A stretch of 64,000 nucleotides of DNA, from NCBI RefSeq assembly GCF_963924675.1, contig NC_089222.1, positions 3,410,001-3,474,000 of the forward strand, read 5' to 3'. This document shows positions 22,340 through 34,421 of the stretch, in pieces; within the stretch, counting starts at the first letter, position 1, and each line of letters opens with the position of its first letter. The notes under the pieces are model-generated. The model saw only the letters and a list, made by a program, of their open reading frames with translations, ran no database searches and was not told the DNA's origin. The translations under genes were made by a program, and so were the position numbers. This DNA is from Phocoena phocoena (taxonomy: Eukaryota; Chordata; Mammalia; Artiodactyla; Phocoenidae).

Positions 22340-23446
22340 ATTCAAGATACTTTTGGAATGCCTTTTTGGGAGAGAACACCCCTAGAGTTAACATGGCAGA
22401 GACATTGCTATGTTCTTGCCGAACCCCATATCCTTTTCCTTCTAGTCCCACAACCAGACAATATTTCCTAACATCCCCTGCAATTCAGTGCAGGCATGAG
22501 ACTGAGCTCTGGCCATGCAGTGAGGGTGGACATGACGTGTGCCACCTCTGGGCCTGGTCCCCAAACCTCCTTCTTGTTCTCTTCTCTCACCTGCTGGCTG
22601 CATGCAGAGGGTCCAGTGAGAACTCTGACAGCCTAGGAGAGAACAGAGCCACCACATGGCAGGAGCCTGGGTCCCGGACCTATTGATGTGCATCTGATTG
22701 TGACATCAGTAAGAAATAAAATGGTACTGTATTAAGGCACTGACCTTGGGAATTTCTTTTGAAATTATATTTTTAAAGCAAATCTATCCCAAGGGTGAAG
22801 AGTGGTCACCTTCCTAAGTGAACTGATGCTTGCTACAGAGGCAATTAAAATGAAGAATTCCAAAGACACTGTGATCACCTGTAGCACCGCTGGAGTCGGT
22901 CTACAGCTTCTCCAAGGATCATCTTTGAAACCCGCAGCACTCATTTGAATACAAAACAGAGTTTACAAGGCACTGTAACATAGTAAGAATCTGAGCCACG
23001 GGATTATTATAAAAGGATATTTTAAAACCATGGCCACTTTAATAATCACAGCATTCTAATAATCGAAGCATGACTCTGTTTTATGTATGGTACAAAGTGA
23101 TGGTGTGAGCTCCAGGTGAAATCATAGTAGCCTAGTCCCCAGGACAGTTAGGAGAAGGGAAGCTTGTAAGAAAATATAGCAGTACTATCTTGCTAGTTGG
23201 CTGGTAATGCATGAGCTGTAATGACCCTTAGCTGCTTATGTATTTGGGGAGGAAATTATGTTTAAAGTATTTAATTTCAGTTGTACAAAAATCACGCGAT
23301 GGGGGTAAAATGCCATTTATCAATTGTTACATTCTTTCAAAATCAAGATATCCACATGCTGGAAAATTTTAAAATTCAGAATGTGTCAAATTACAGACAT
23401 TGTAGATCAACAAGAGTCTGCTGCGTTAGTTCTGGCAGGTGTGATT
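22340..23446. other. Unassigned sequence; first part probably an ancient repeat
   Basis: About 22440-22740 contains 'gagctctggccatgcagtg', 'tgtgccacctctgggcctgg', 'gagccaccacatggcagg' and 'aagaaataaaatggtactg'. This word order is found in several old interspersed repeats, but I cannot name the family. The 136-codon frame at 22276-22686 runs through it and is not credible coding. From 22741 to 23446 nothing was recognised. Confidence 0.4.
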
Positions 23447-23461
23447 AAAACTGGTAGGTGC

Positions 23462-23681
23462 GTGAGCCACAACTACTGAGCCCACGTGCCACAACTACTG
23501 AAGCCCACGTGCCTAGAGCCCGTGCTCCACAACAAGAGAAGCTGCCGCAATGAGAAGCCCATGCACCGCAATGAAGAGTAGCCCCTGCTCGCCACAACTA
23601 GAGAAAGCCCACGCACAGCAACAAAGACCCAACGCAGCCAAAAATTATTTATTTAATAAAATAAATAAATTAAAAAAAAAA
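23462..23681 (+). repeat. 5'-truncated CHR-1-type SINE with perfect target duplication
   Basis: The SINE body begins at 'gtgagccacaactactgag' and runs to 'gacccaacgcagcc' plus an A/T tail. The tRNA-like head is missing, yet the 15-bp duplication AAAACTGGTAGGTGC at 23447-23461 and 23682-23696 is perfect. The copy was therefore truncated at insertion, not by later deletion. Confidence 0.95.
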
Positions 23682-23779
23682 AAAACTGGTAGGTGCACTG
23701 CTTTGTGAATTCATACCTTGCAAATAAACAGGTGAATCTTAATCTAGGAAACAAGTGATGAAAAAGCTATTGTATGAGG

Positions 23780-23945
23780 CAACGGGTGATGTCTCAATGT
23801 CACTGAGTCTCAGTCTCCTGATTTACAAAATGGCAACAATAACAGTACTCAGCTCACAAATTTCTAACACGGAATAAATGAGTCAACGTACATAAAGTTC
23901 TTAAAACTGTGCCTGGCATCTAGGAAACACTAGTTATTCTTAATA
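23780..23945 (+). repeat. MIR SINE fragment
   Basis: Sense MIR 3' half: 'gagtctcagtctcctgattt', 'acaaaatggcaacaataa', 'aataaatgagtcaacgtac' and 'actgtgcctggcatctagg'. Confidence 0.7.
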
Positions 23946-24039
23946 GTGTTGAGACCATGAAAATGCTTGATAGCTTTAAGCATATTTGATCCATTAAGCC
24001 AGAACAGAGCAAAATATACTTTTTCCTCATTATTTATTT

Positions 24040-24200
24040 AGTTATTTAATTTTTTTAAACATCTTTATTGGAGTATAATTGCTTTACAATGGTGTGTTAG
24101 TTTCTGCTTTATAACAAAGTGAATCAGTTGTACATATACGTATGTTCCCATATCTCTTCCCTCTTGCATCTCCCTCCCTCCCAACCTCCCTATCCCACCC
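24040..24200 (-). mobile_element. Very short 5'-truncated L1 3' end
   Basis: About 160 bp of antisense L1 3' UTR ('aaacatctttattggagtat', 'ttacaatggtgtgttagtt', 'ccctccctcccaacctccc'). The perfect duplication CCTCATTATTTATTT is at 24025-24039 and 24201-24215. Confidence 0.93.
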
Positions 24201-24215
24201 CCTCATTATTTATTT

Positions 24216-25845
24216 TTAACCAATAATCTTTTCTTCTATGTTATTTCTCCATCTATCTATTTATATCAGATGTGTGTTTAAATACATAAATGTACATATA
24301 TACATTCTTTTTTAAAAGTCAAGTTTCTTAAAAGCCAGTTTAGGAAATTTCTTAAGGAAATGACAAATGTATGAAAATGGTCATTATTTCCTACTGACTG
24401 ACTTTACAAGTGCCTGCCACATTCTTAACTATTGTGTCCCTCCAGCTGTCTGTGAGAGACAGCACCTTTTACCCCTGTTCTCCTTAAGACTCATTCTGTT
24501 TTTCCATTGCTTAAACTCTATTTTCAGGAGGAAAAAAAAAATTCAGCCTAAAAATTCCTCTGGGCCAAAACACAGCCTTGGGCATTATGCTAAGAGGGAC
24601 TTGAAAAATCTGGCTGCAGCATTTTTTGAATCTGTTTGTAGGGATGAGAGCATCTCCATTTAGACTCTGTGTGTATTTCTATAACTGTTTAATTCTCTCT
24701 TCGTGAACAAGCACTTTAAAATCAAAATGAAAGATTAAGTGAAAACTCCAAATGCCTTTTTTTTTTCCAGTTGGTGCAAGAATCTGTGCAATTGAGGGAG
24801 TCTCTTAAAAGGAAGGAAAATTAACAGCGAGAAAGCTGGTGATGTGAATGAATGGCCACATTTCCATGACATTTTACTGCATCCACTCAAACAGATGGGA
24901 TTCCAGGGCTAACTGGCCTCCGTTGAGATGAATGAGATTCCACAACTATTAGCACATTGGCATAGCAATGGGCCGGATTCGGTTGCAGAGGCATTCTTAC
25001 AGAAACAAAGAAGAGCACAAAGCTATCCTGTCTCCAGTGCCCATCAATACAGACCCATTTGTTATCGAATCCCATTCATTCAAGCTCAAGCTACATTCAA
25101 TATCATATGACCCTCTTCAGGCACCACATGGAAATCCTGAGGATTGGATCAGCTATTAACCACTACTGATGCTGATGTGGCTGGTTTGGCTACAGAAGAC
25201 CAAACAGCACTCCTGCAAGTGGTGATGCAAGTCAAAAAAAGCACCAGGCAAAAATCAAACACGTAGAGAAAAAGCAGACTCACGGATAAGCAAATGCACT
25301 AAGGCCTCCTGTGTTGGCAAAGGTCACCCAAGACACTGAAATTCAATGAAGGGGGTTTTAAGTTAAGGAAAACAGGCAAGCACCAGGGAAGCTGTCATGT
25401 AAAAAAGGCTGGGGACCCAAGCCCCCTTCCCTATAGAAAGGAGCCAGCACGGGGCATGCCTTGCAGATGGACTGGGCTAGCACACAGCCTGCAGAGCCCA
25501 TCTGGCACACAGGTGTATGGCCCTGGATTCGAAAGTCAGCCATCAACAGTCATCTGCAAAGAGTCCTATTGCTATTTGGGGTGGAAAGTGAGAGAAATTA
25601 GAGCTGAAAAATCATCATGCTTTTCCAAAAAAAAAAAAAGCGTATGGGTCCCTGCCAAAACACTCTTCCTCTAGCAGATTATATTTTTAATCCACCTACT
25701 TAATTAACTAGCTCCTCAGTGGACCAAATGATATTAGTGAACGAGTTAGAGTAATATTGCCACTGGAGCGGCCATTTAATTCTGGCAACTCTAAAGCAAA
25801 TTATTTCATAAATGGATAGTTTATTCAATTCCGTTCAGTTCCAAT
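24216..25845. other. Unassigned sequence; 24600-25140 is a candidate conserved noncoding element
   Basis: No repeat or exon was named. About 24600-25140 has balanced composition, no simple repeat and several overlapping short open frames on both strands, none with a domain. It looks like old unique sequence. Confidence 0.35.
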
Positions 25846-25849
25846 TCAA

Positions 25850-27070
25850 TTCTGAGCCCCTTCTATGACCAAAGCACTGAGCTAGACCTGTGGGGGAACA
25901 GAGTGACGGAGGAACAATCCCTGCCCACAATCTAGACGGGGAATGGTGACCGATAAGTGAATTACAGCAATAGAATGCACACCAAGCACATGCGTGGGCG
26001 TGGGCGTGGGGATGGGAGGGAAGAAACTGGTCAGAGAAGGGGGGTTATTTTCATGCGTAGGAAAGCAGAAAAGACTTGACGGAGCAGAGACCATGGATGA
26101 TGAATATGAAAGATGCAAGAAGGAACTGGGCAGATAGAGATGAGGGGGTGACAGATGTATTTGGGGAGTATAGAGAGAACACAGTGATGTAAATCTAAAC
26201 TAGAAGATGGCAATGGGAATGGGTAGAAGGGGAGTGACTGCGAGAAAGAGATAATTTAACAAGTGTTTGGATGAACTGGGCAAGTTTCATGAATGACTGC
26301 TTATGTGATAGGTCCTACAGTGGATGCTAGGACATGAAAAGACACGCTCAGGCCACACATACCCCTAAGGTAGCTCACAGCCCAGTGGGGGAAAAGACCA
26401 CCCACCCATAAGGGTTTGTTCCATCCTCTGACAGAGTCATGTGCCTCATATTATGAGAGCACAGAGATGGGCACCTAAAGCAACCCAGGGCTGGTGGGGG
26501 AAGGGTGAGAACTGAGCTGGAGGAAGGGTCTTCTGCACAGAAGAGGGAAAATAAAGGGTATCAGTCAGGGCATTGTGTCCCATGAGGCAGGAAAGGAAGG
26601 AACTAGATGGAGAAGCCCCTGAACACACTGTTATGGAGACTGGACTGTTCTCCTAAGGGTAATGGCCAGTGATCCTTTAGTAGGTTTGAAGAAGGGGAGT
26701 GACATTATCAGACTTGCATTGTACAAAGTGCACCTTGACAGCTGTGTGGAGAATGAGAATGGATTGACAGCAAAGACTGAAGGCTGAACAACTGGACAAC
26801 AGGCAATGGCCACGGTCACCCTGAGACATGGTCCATGGGCTTGGTAAACCCAAAGGATATTAATGGGGTATAACACAGACAGAATAAGACCTGGACTGGA
26901 CACCAGGCATTAAAGCAGAGTAAAGAATCAAGGTCCACTCCAGAATTCTGGTTTTAGAAACTAAGCAAATGATGGTGACCTTCATCAAGATGGGGACAGA
27001 GAAGGGGCAACAGGTCTCAAGGAGGAGGAATGCTGCTTTGGATGAGTTAACCTGAAGTGTCTATGGTACA
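25850..27070 (+). repeat. Ancient mammalian interspersed repeat, family not named
   Basis: The order of motifs, 'ccccttctatgaccaaagc', 'tccctgcccacaatctagac', then 'gaagaaggggagtgacat', 'tatcagacttgcattgtac' and 'agctgtgtggagaatgag', is one I recognise from widespread old mammalian repeats. The same order partly recurs at 53890-54610. It is strongly diverged and may be several fragments. Confidence 0.5.
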
Positions 27071-27646
27071 CACCAGCTGAGATGTTCACGAGCACAAACT
27101 GATGTTGAAACAAGTCACAATCCTACAGAAAACGGAATGAAACAAGGTACCTCTAATTGTGCACCCCAACATGGCTGGCTTCTTACAGATCAGTATGATC
27201 ACAGAACAGAGTGATTTAGAATGAATGGAATAAAAGGGAAAGGTATACAAGGATAAGCCCTCCAATGCAAAAGGCTTTCCTGTAGCGTGGATTCTCTACG
27301 TTCTTTCACGTATCTCTTTAGAGACATGGTCTTCAGAAGGCTCAGTGAATGTCAACAGGTTCTGGGCTCTAATTCGCCGAGCTCTCTGATTTGTAAGCAC
27401 TTTGTGAGTAACTGCTGTGTACGATGTACAACACGGGGTGAAATGAGGAATCTCAAAACAGACACAGCCTTGTCCTTAATGTCCCAGACATTATCCATGT
27501 GGTTGATGTGACACAGATATGCATGACCAGAACACACAATAAAACCTGCCTGGTGATGAACAATGAACAAAGTGAACAGTAGATGACGATACTGAGCTGA
27601 TCTTATCCAATGGTTGGTGTTTTTTCATTGTGGATTTTTTGCATTG
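27071..27646. other. Unassigned noncoding sequence
   Basis: No gene or repeat was recognised. The stretch contains short open frames on both strands around 27290-27570 that mirror each other and carry no domain. Confidence 0.35.
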
Positions 27647-27659
27647 ATTTTGATTTTTT

Positions 27660-27771
27660 GGCCATGCCGTGTGGCTTGTGAGATCTTAATTCCCCAACAA
27701 AGGGATCGAACCTTGGGCCCTTGGCAGTGAAAGCGAGGAGTCCTAACTACTGAACAGCCATGGAATTCGCA
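27660..27771 (-). repeat. CHRS-like short SINE (inverted, diverged)
   Basis: The inverted short SINE has 'ggccatgccgtgtggcttg', 'agggatcgaaccttggg' and 'gtcctaactactgaacagc'. The duplication ATTTTGATTTTTT is at 27647-27659 and 27772-27784. It is older than the other CHRS copies judging by its mismatches. Confidence 0.85.
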
Positions 27772-27784
27772 ATTTTGATTTTTT

Positions 27785-28750
27785 AAAGAAAAATTTTGCA
27801 TTAAAATATTAGCTTGATTGCTGCACTTTCTGGTGCCCCCTTAGACTGTGTGTCCCAGGTGAGCACCCTACTTGCCCCATCCCAATCCTGGCTCAGGAAA
27901 AGTTATCCGTAATTCAGACAAAGCAAACAGCCAGGAGTCATCAAGGCCAAATCGTGACCTCCCCCTTGCTAAATTACTGTAGTCTCTGAATTCTTCTTCA
28001 TCCCTCTCATGAACAGAGCTGCCTCCTCAAAACAATTTAACTGACAGGTGTGCTTAGAGCTTTCCTTTTGGGCAAATCCTCTATAGTGAATCACCAGGAG
28101 AAAGATGGTATCATTAATTAGCTCAGATTTTACATTTTGCTTCTTTATGGGTAGTCTCCAATTTAACATAAGTATGTATTTTGATTTCTATCAAAACTAT
28201 TTCTTCCCTCCAACCCCCAACAGGTCTGTGCATTTTAGTACCCAACAAAAATATTTTGAGCAGACGAAGAAAATTGGAGTTTGCTGATCCCTCCACTGGA
28301 CCCAAGCTCCCCCGGGGAGAAGAATCCTTTCCAGCAAGTGCCCTGCTGTCTTCTCAGTGCCGAGGTCTGTGTGGTCAGACCGTAGTTGGTACTTAATACA
28401 CGCTTACCCAAGTGTTGAGAAATAGAAGATTCTTAACAACTACATTTACCAAAACGTTAGAAGATACTCACATTGCTTAATTACAGCCATATATGTGTTC
28501 TCATTACTGGTTTGTATCAGCCCAAGGCCCACAGAAATTCAAAGCATGACTTTCCAACCCTAACCTCATTGAATTGTCACCTTCTGACCATTTCTTTGGT
28601 AAAGGCAGAAGTTGTACAAATGGATTTGAGTCAGGGTACTTTACACTCAGTGAAGAAATCGTCTCTGTGTGCTCTTACTAGGGAATGAAATTTTGAGCCA
28701 CCTTTTGGAGGACAGACTGCTCATTAGCGATATTTCCTTTTTGAACTGTT
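27785..28750. other. Unassigned noncoding sequence
   Basis: No gene or named repeat was seen. Small open frames (60-71 codons) on both strands have no recognisable content. Confidence 0.35.
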
Positions 28751-28752
28751 AT

Positions 28753-28951
28753 CTCTTTTGTATTGGCGTGCAGTTGATTTACAATGTCGTGTTAGTTTCC
28801 GATGCACAGCAAAGTGATTCAGTTATATATATTTTTTGGATCCTTTTCTCTTATAGGTTATTACAAAATATTGAGTAGAGTTCCCTGTGCTATACAGTAG
28901 GACCTTGTTGGTGATCTGTTTTAGATACAGTAGTGTGTTTATGCTAATCCC
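28753..28951 (-). mobile_element. L1 LINE 3' end fragment
   Basis: Antisense L1 3' UTR: 'gcagttgatttacaatgtcg', 'cacagcaaagtgattcagtt', 'ttccctgtgctatacagtag' and 'gaccttgttggtgatctg'. No clear target duplication was found, so the edges are approximate. Confidence 0.85.
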
Positions 28952-31900
28952 AATATTGGTGATATTCTGATGGCTAAAGTGATATTTTTTGATGGCTAAC
29001 CTGACTTGGAAATGTCTCGTTAAGGGTCTGGGAATGATGTGCACAAAACCAGACGTGTCTCTGCTTGTGCCTCTGTGTATGCAGAATTGCTGAGCACGTT
29101 TCCTGGAGAAAGATAACTCAGGATGCCTCTCCCCTACTGAACACTCACATACACACACACACACCCGTGGCTATTATTTGGGTGGTCTGGATCATGACGC
29201 AGAACAAGTGATGAATTCCATGAAAGCAGGAATGAATGGTACCTAACCATAGATAGATTAAAAACTCTTCTGTACTTTTCCCCTGAGGAGTTTTACTCCT
29301 CCTCTTGCCTCAAATGGCTTGCCCACATATTTTTAGAGGCTTTAGATATTCCTGGGGGAAGTGTCATCCAGCTAGTGAACCCATCAGACCTTATTCAGTT
29401 TATGAATTCTTATGAGCACATAGGTCAAAACGTTACTGCCCTAAGTAACATTTTAAATGATTTTAATGTACTCCCATAAAAAGTGAGCTGCCAAGACTCA
29501 AATCTGTGGACTCCAGAATACGGGGACTATACAGAATCCTTTAATATTACAACTAGTTTTAACGCACCAGCCTGGTTGGTATTACTGCGTGTGCACATGC
29601 CTGGGTGTGTATACGTATTACATATTATATACATAATTATAAAATGAAAAATACATATATAGTTTCATGGAATACTGTATTTGTTTCCTTCTCTAGGTAT
29701 AGCAGTTAATTCTGTCTAATAAACTGTAATTTACTTCTTCTCACTTTTAGTTCCACAGAAATAAAAGAAAATGCCAATAATTATTTTCCCCTCTGTTGTT
29801 TCATCTTCACAACAAAATATCTTTGCACATGAGAGGAACAAAATGTACCAATTTCTAATGTACTTCATAGCATAATATTTTGGACCAACTTAAAAATATG
29901 TTAACCAGGTTTACTGCGTGAAAAGGGTAAGATCTTTAGCTAAATTATCCTAAAATAAAAAGGCAAGTGAGTTGAAAGCACAGCAGTTCAAAAAACCAAC
30001 TCTATAGATATCCACATGTCTAGAGAGTATTTAAACTATTTCACTTTATAAAATTCAACAGGGAATGTGATTTCTGGTGTTCTGGCTTATAGAATCACTT
30101 GGGAATGAATAATTCATAGGCTTTTTACCCAGTCTCAAGTGTAAATCAGTCAAATATAGCAACATGATATTCATGCTGAATTTCTAAGTACTTAAAAACA
30201 TTTAGATGGAAACTTCTTTTCAAGAGAACAGGAGGAAGAATGTCACTTTCCCTCTGCTCACTGTGCTCAGGCATATTTGCACTACGTCGTCCTTTAAGAA
30301 AATCTATACAAAGGGATTTAATGAAACACTAAACCAGTTAGGTTGCAGAAGTGAAGAAAAGAAGAGCAACAGAAAACTTTCTCACTGTTATGTTTTCTGT
30401 ATTAACATACTGATGTGAAACTAAACAGAAAAAGCAATCTAATAACAAACATTCCTTTGAGACATGCTCAGGGAGCAAAAGGACATCCACTTATTGTTCC
30501 GCCCATCCGATTGGTCCATATATGGCAATAAAGGTACAATAGACGGAAACAGGAAACAGACTGGCACATCTGTAGTATCTTATTAGCAGTTAATGGATAT
30601 CTGAGAAGAACACGCATATAAAGCTGAACCGTCTGGACCAATCTCCGAAGCAATTACTCTTAATTAGTGGGTTCTGTTTATAGATTCAACTTAGTGTACC
30701 CTTATGTATCAAAGAGATGAAAGCAGCTGCAGAAAGAGAAATGAGGCTCTTAAAGGAAAAGTATTGCAAGATGTTGGAGGATTTCTTTTTGGTGAAGTGA
30801 AACCATTTCTTTCCCTTCTCTGCCTGGCAGCAGGGGGCTTTCTCCTTTGTGACTGATTAAAGAAAAAATTTCCAAAGCTGGTTAGCTGTTAAAGGTAGTC
30901 TTGTCATTTGCCTTAGGAAAATGTAAAGAAAACTGGTCAAAACAAAATAGTTGTGCTGGACAAAAATACTCCCTCAAACTGTTAACTTTAAACATTTCCA
31001 GGAGGTGCCATCCTCCACCTTCAACCAAATCAACGCTTTAGAGATGGAGCACCTGCATTTGGTGTTCGCCAAATTGAAAGCAGTGGGGCAAAATGGGTGA
31101 TGTGACCAGCTGTATCTCCAGAAGGGGGAAAACACAAAATGGTTTTTCCAGGCCAATCTAGTCAGAAGAGATCTGAGTATATTCAACGAGCCTCTGAGCC
31201 AACCGCCCACTGTCTGTAAATGGAAAACTATCATGTAGTTCAGTTCCCCACCCCATATATACCACATACTGGCCTTTTCAACAAAACGGAAATTCTTTTT
31301 GGGTAGTGGATGTTGCATTTGTGCAATCCTATTCCCATGTAAACAGGTCTATGGCTATCTTTCTTAGAGAGAGCTGTCACTGGGGTCCTGCCTTTGGTGT
31401 GACTCTTAAACTACTAGCAGGCTTGATTCTTTAAGCATTTCTGATTGGTTTTGCAACACACTGGTCTACTTGCTTGAAAGTCAGTGAAGTTCTTTCCTGT
31501 CTTGTGAAATTCTGTTTTAAAAGATCATTTTGAATGGACAGTTAGTGCACTAATGTTTAACCTGTGACCATTCTCTCAAATGACTGTACTCTGTGTATAC
31601 CTAAGAAAGCTGGGCTGGATTTCTTCAGAGGGTAAAGGAAGGAACTTCTTACTTGTCTGGGGTTTACCACAATTCAGGATAGGCACGATTTCTTTGCATT
31701 TGCCTTTCTGAGTGTCCAGAGTTTGTACATGAGCCCCTCCCCGCCTAAGGCAAGAGAAACTAAAGGACTGGCCTTTTCCATTGTCTTCACACGCAGAGCA
31801 CAGGCCGAACGGAGCCTCCTAGGCTCTGGCTCCCACGAAGGGCTCCAGGAGTCCGTGCTGGAAGACAGTGCTGCAAACATGGGCTGCTCTCCCCAGGGAG

Positions 31901-32079
31901 ACCTCTCTTCTTCCAGAAACCTGCTCCAGACGTGCTCTTCGGATGAACCCACCTCTGTTTTACTGTGTTATGCATTCAATTTTTCAGGTCTGAAATTTAA
32001 GATTCTTGGCGAATGGTTCTAATGTCATGAATACGGGCAATGTTGTTAAAATTTCATTAAGTTTATAAACAGCATTCTT
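28952..32079. other. Unassigned sequence; 30450-31000 is a candidate conserved noncoding element
   Basis: Apart from a short (CA)n at 29147-29164 and AT-rich stretches near 29600-29660, no repeat was recognised over about 3 kb, the longest such stretch in this half of the window. About 30450-31000 has varied composition and homeodomain-type TTAATTAG at 30660-30667. The open frame 31723-32022 (99 codons, plus strand) lacks homology I can name. Confidence 0.35.
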
Positions 32080-32821
32080 TTTTTAATGCATGTACGTATG
32101 TATGTACCTATCTATCTATCTGTATTGTTTTAAATTGAAGTATAGTTGACTTACAACATTGTGTTAGTTTCAGGTGTACATCAAAGAACATACATACATA
32201 TCTACATATGTGCATATATTCTTTTTCAGATTCTTTTCCCATATAGGTTATTACAAGGTATTGAATATGATTTCCTATGCTATACACTAAGTCCTTGTTG
32301 TTTATCTATTTTATGTATGGTATCTGTTATGGTATATGTATGTATCTGTTAATCCCAAATTCCTAATTTATTCCAACCCCCTTCCCCTTTGGTAACCATA
32401 AATTTGTTTTCTATGTCTGTGAGTCTATTTGTTTTGTAAATTTCACTGTATCATGTTCACATATAAGTGATAACATATGGTATTTGTCTTTTTGTCTGAC
32501 TTACTTTGCTTAGTATGAAAATCTCTAGGTCCATCCACGTTGCTGCAAATGGAATTATTTCATTATCTTTTATGGCTGAGTAGTATTCCATCGTATGTAT
32601 GCACCACAACTTCTTTATCCATTCCTCTGTCAATGGACACTTAGGTTGCTTCCATGTCCTGGCTATTGTGAATAGTGCTGCTATGAACATTGGGGTGCAT
32701 GTCTCTTTTTGAATTAGAGTTTTCATCTTTTCCAGATATATGCCCAGGAGTGGGACTGCTGGGTCATATAGTAGCTCCATTTTTAGCTCTTTAAGGAACC
32801 TCCATACTGTTCTCCATAGTG
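32080..32821 (-). mobile_element. 5'-truncated L1 LINE
   Basis: Antisense L1 from a T-run and TATC/TATG-rich tail region to ORF2. The minus-strand frame 32457-32780 includes YDPAVPLLGIYLEK, TRIFT-like FIAALFTIARTWKQPKCP and [18 protein letters not shown]. Target duplication is unclear, so the left edge is approximate. Confidence 0.9.
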
Positions 32822-33849
32822 TAGCCTTGTGTTTTTTACGTACTCTTTATCGAGGTGAATGACAGAGTCGCAGGCAAAGAATGGCATACACAAATGGAGA
32901 GAGCCGTGTTGCACCGTGAGTGCATTCATTCACGAGCAGTTAGATTGTATGGGCCGCAGGCATGGGAGGCGAGTAGGAGACAGCAGCAGTCAGTGTTAAG
33001 CACTACGCAGTGATTGTCACCCTCCTTCTGAGTCCGTGCTCCAGCAGCGACATGAAACGGGGTCTCGAACGTGAGGGTCTTCAGCTGGCCCCTCTCCCAG
33101 AGAGTTCTCATGGTGTGTGTATGAACGCCACCTGCTTAAGCAGGTAACCGAAATGGCCCAGAGAAGCGACCTGTCCACAGTCACATTTTCTGATAAAACG
33201 GTGATCAGCATATGTGCTCTCTAGTATACACTACATACCATTCTCTAGGTTATACATTCACATGCATGCATTACTGCTCAGGCTTGTAGAGGCCAAATCA
33301 CACGTGAATGGTTCTCCATATGGGTAATGTAATGTTCTAGGCTACTTCTGACAATACCCAAATGTCAATAGAGGCATTTTTCACAGATTTGAGAACCCAT
33401 TCCTAACGGAAGAGTCACCATAATGCCACTTTATATAGTTCCTACAGACCAAATCATCCTCCCCACACCCCCATCTCCTTTCTCGCTCCCAAATGTCTAC
33501 AGGTGGTAATTAATTTTCTTTCCCACTCAGAGTGTTATTTCTGGATGAAGTTCAGAGAAAGGTAATGGGATGGCCATGTAGCTAGGTGGTTTTCGGTCCA
33601 TTTCCATAACATATCAGAATAAAACTAATTCTTTATTCCTAGCTTGTGTCTTTCTACTGCTCAGCAGCTGTGAAGATAGACCAGACACAGGGAGAAATGT
33701 TCAAAGTGAGCTAAGATGATGGACATATAATGCAAAAGGAAGCAGCTCCCAGGCCCTTACTTTCAGAGGCTGAGCTGTGCGAGAGTATACATCCAAGCTG
33801 CGGCTTTAACAACGGAAAGGGGAAATTTAGCAACTACTTACTAGGTTAA
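32822..33849. other. Unassigned noncoding sequence
   Basis: No exon, RNA gene or named repeat was recognised. Overlapping 60-codon frames on the minus strand at 32926-33211 have no domain. Confidence 0.35.
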
Positions 33850-34050
33850 AGGATCTGTGGCTGGCATTCTTTCATACAATAATTTAGTTCAGTCCTTTCA
33901 GTAACGCTGAGAGCCAATGAATTATTGTCCATACTTTACACATGAGGAAACTGAGACACAGAGATATTACATAATACGCTCAAGTCTGCAAAGGTAGAAG
34001 GTTTTAAGCAGGGTCTGAACTTGCGTTTTCCACTGTACCAGCTGCTTCCA
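33850..34050 (-). repeat. MIR SINE (inverted)
   Basis: The reverse complement of MIR: 'tttacacatgaggaaactg', 'agacacagagatattacat', 'gcagggtctgaacttgcg' and 'tgtaccagctgctTcc'. Confidence 0.75.
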
Positions 34051-34145
34051 TTAAATAACAGCCATAGTTATTAGCTAGTAATTATGATCATCCAGCAACT
34101 ATAGGAATGGTCCTTGCAAGTCGAACTAAAAGAAGATCCAGTACA

Positions 34146-34403
34146 AGTAGGAGATCAGAAAATAAGAGTAGATGAATATGGGTATGTTGAATTACAAGAA
34201 GGTAAGAACTAATTGGATGTTTGAGGAGTTTTTATGGAGGAGATAATAAATAGTATCCACTATTACACTGTGATAAAACTAATAAATAGCAGTTAAAGCA
34301 TTACCAGGATGTTTCAAAAATTATGAGGAATAAGAAAGCTATGTTATATTGAGTTAAATAAATATGAATGATACAAAAAAAAAAAAAAGAAAGAAAAGAG
34401 AAA
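34146..34403 (+). pseudogene. 3'-end retrocopy (processed pseudogene) of an unidentified mRNA
   Basis: The insert of about 258 bp has every mark of L1-mediated mRNA retroposition. An 18-bp duplication AAAAGAAGATCCAGTACA flanks it at 34128-34145 and 34404-34421. There is a poly(A) tail from about 34374, and a canonical AATAAA at 34357-34362 lies 11 nt before the tail. The first 63 nt keep an open frame, ending EYGYVELQEGKN before TAA at 34210-34212. It could be the C-terminus of the parent protein followed by a 3' UTR of about 160 nt. It matches no L1 or SINE I know, and I do not recognise the parent gene. No promoter is visible, so it is presumed silent. Confidence 0.75.
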
Positions 34404-34421
34404 AAAAGAAGATCCAGTACA

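Noticed and set aside
31723..32022. 99-codon plus-strand frame in repeat-free sequence
   Set aside because: A minus-strand frame of similar length overlaps it, and no domain, splice signals or homology could be named.
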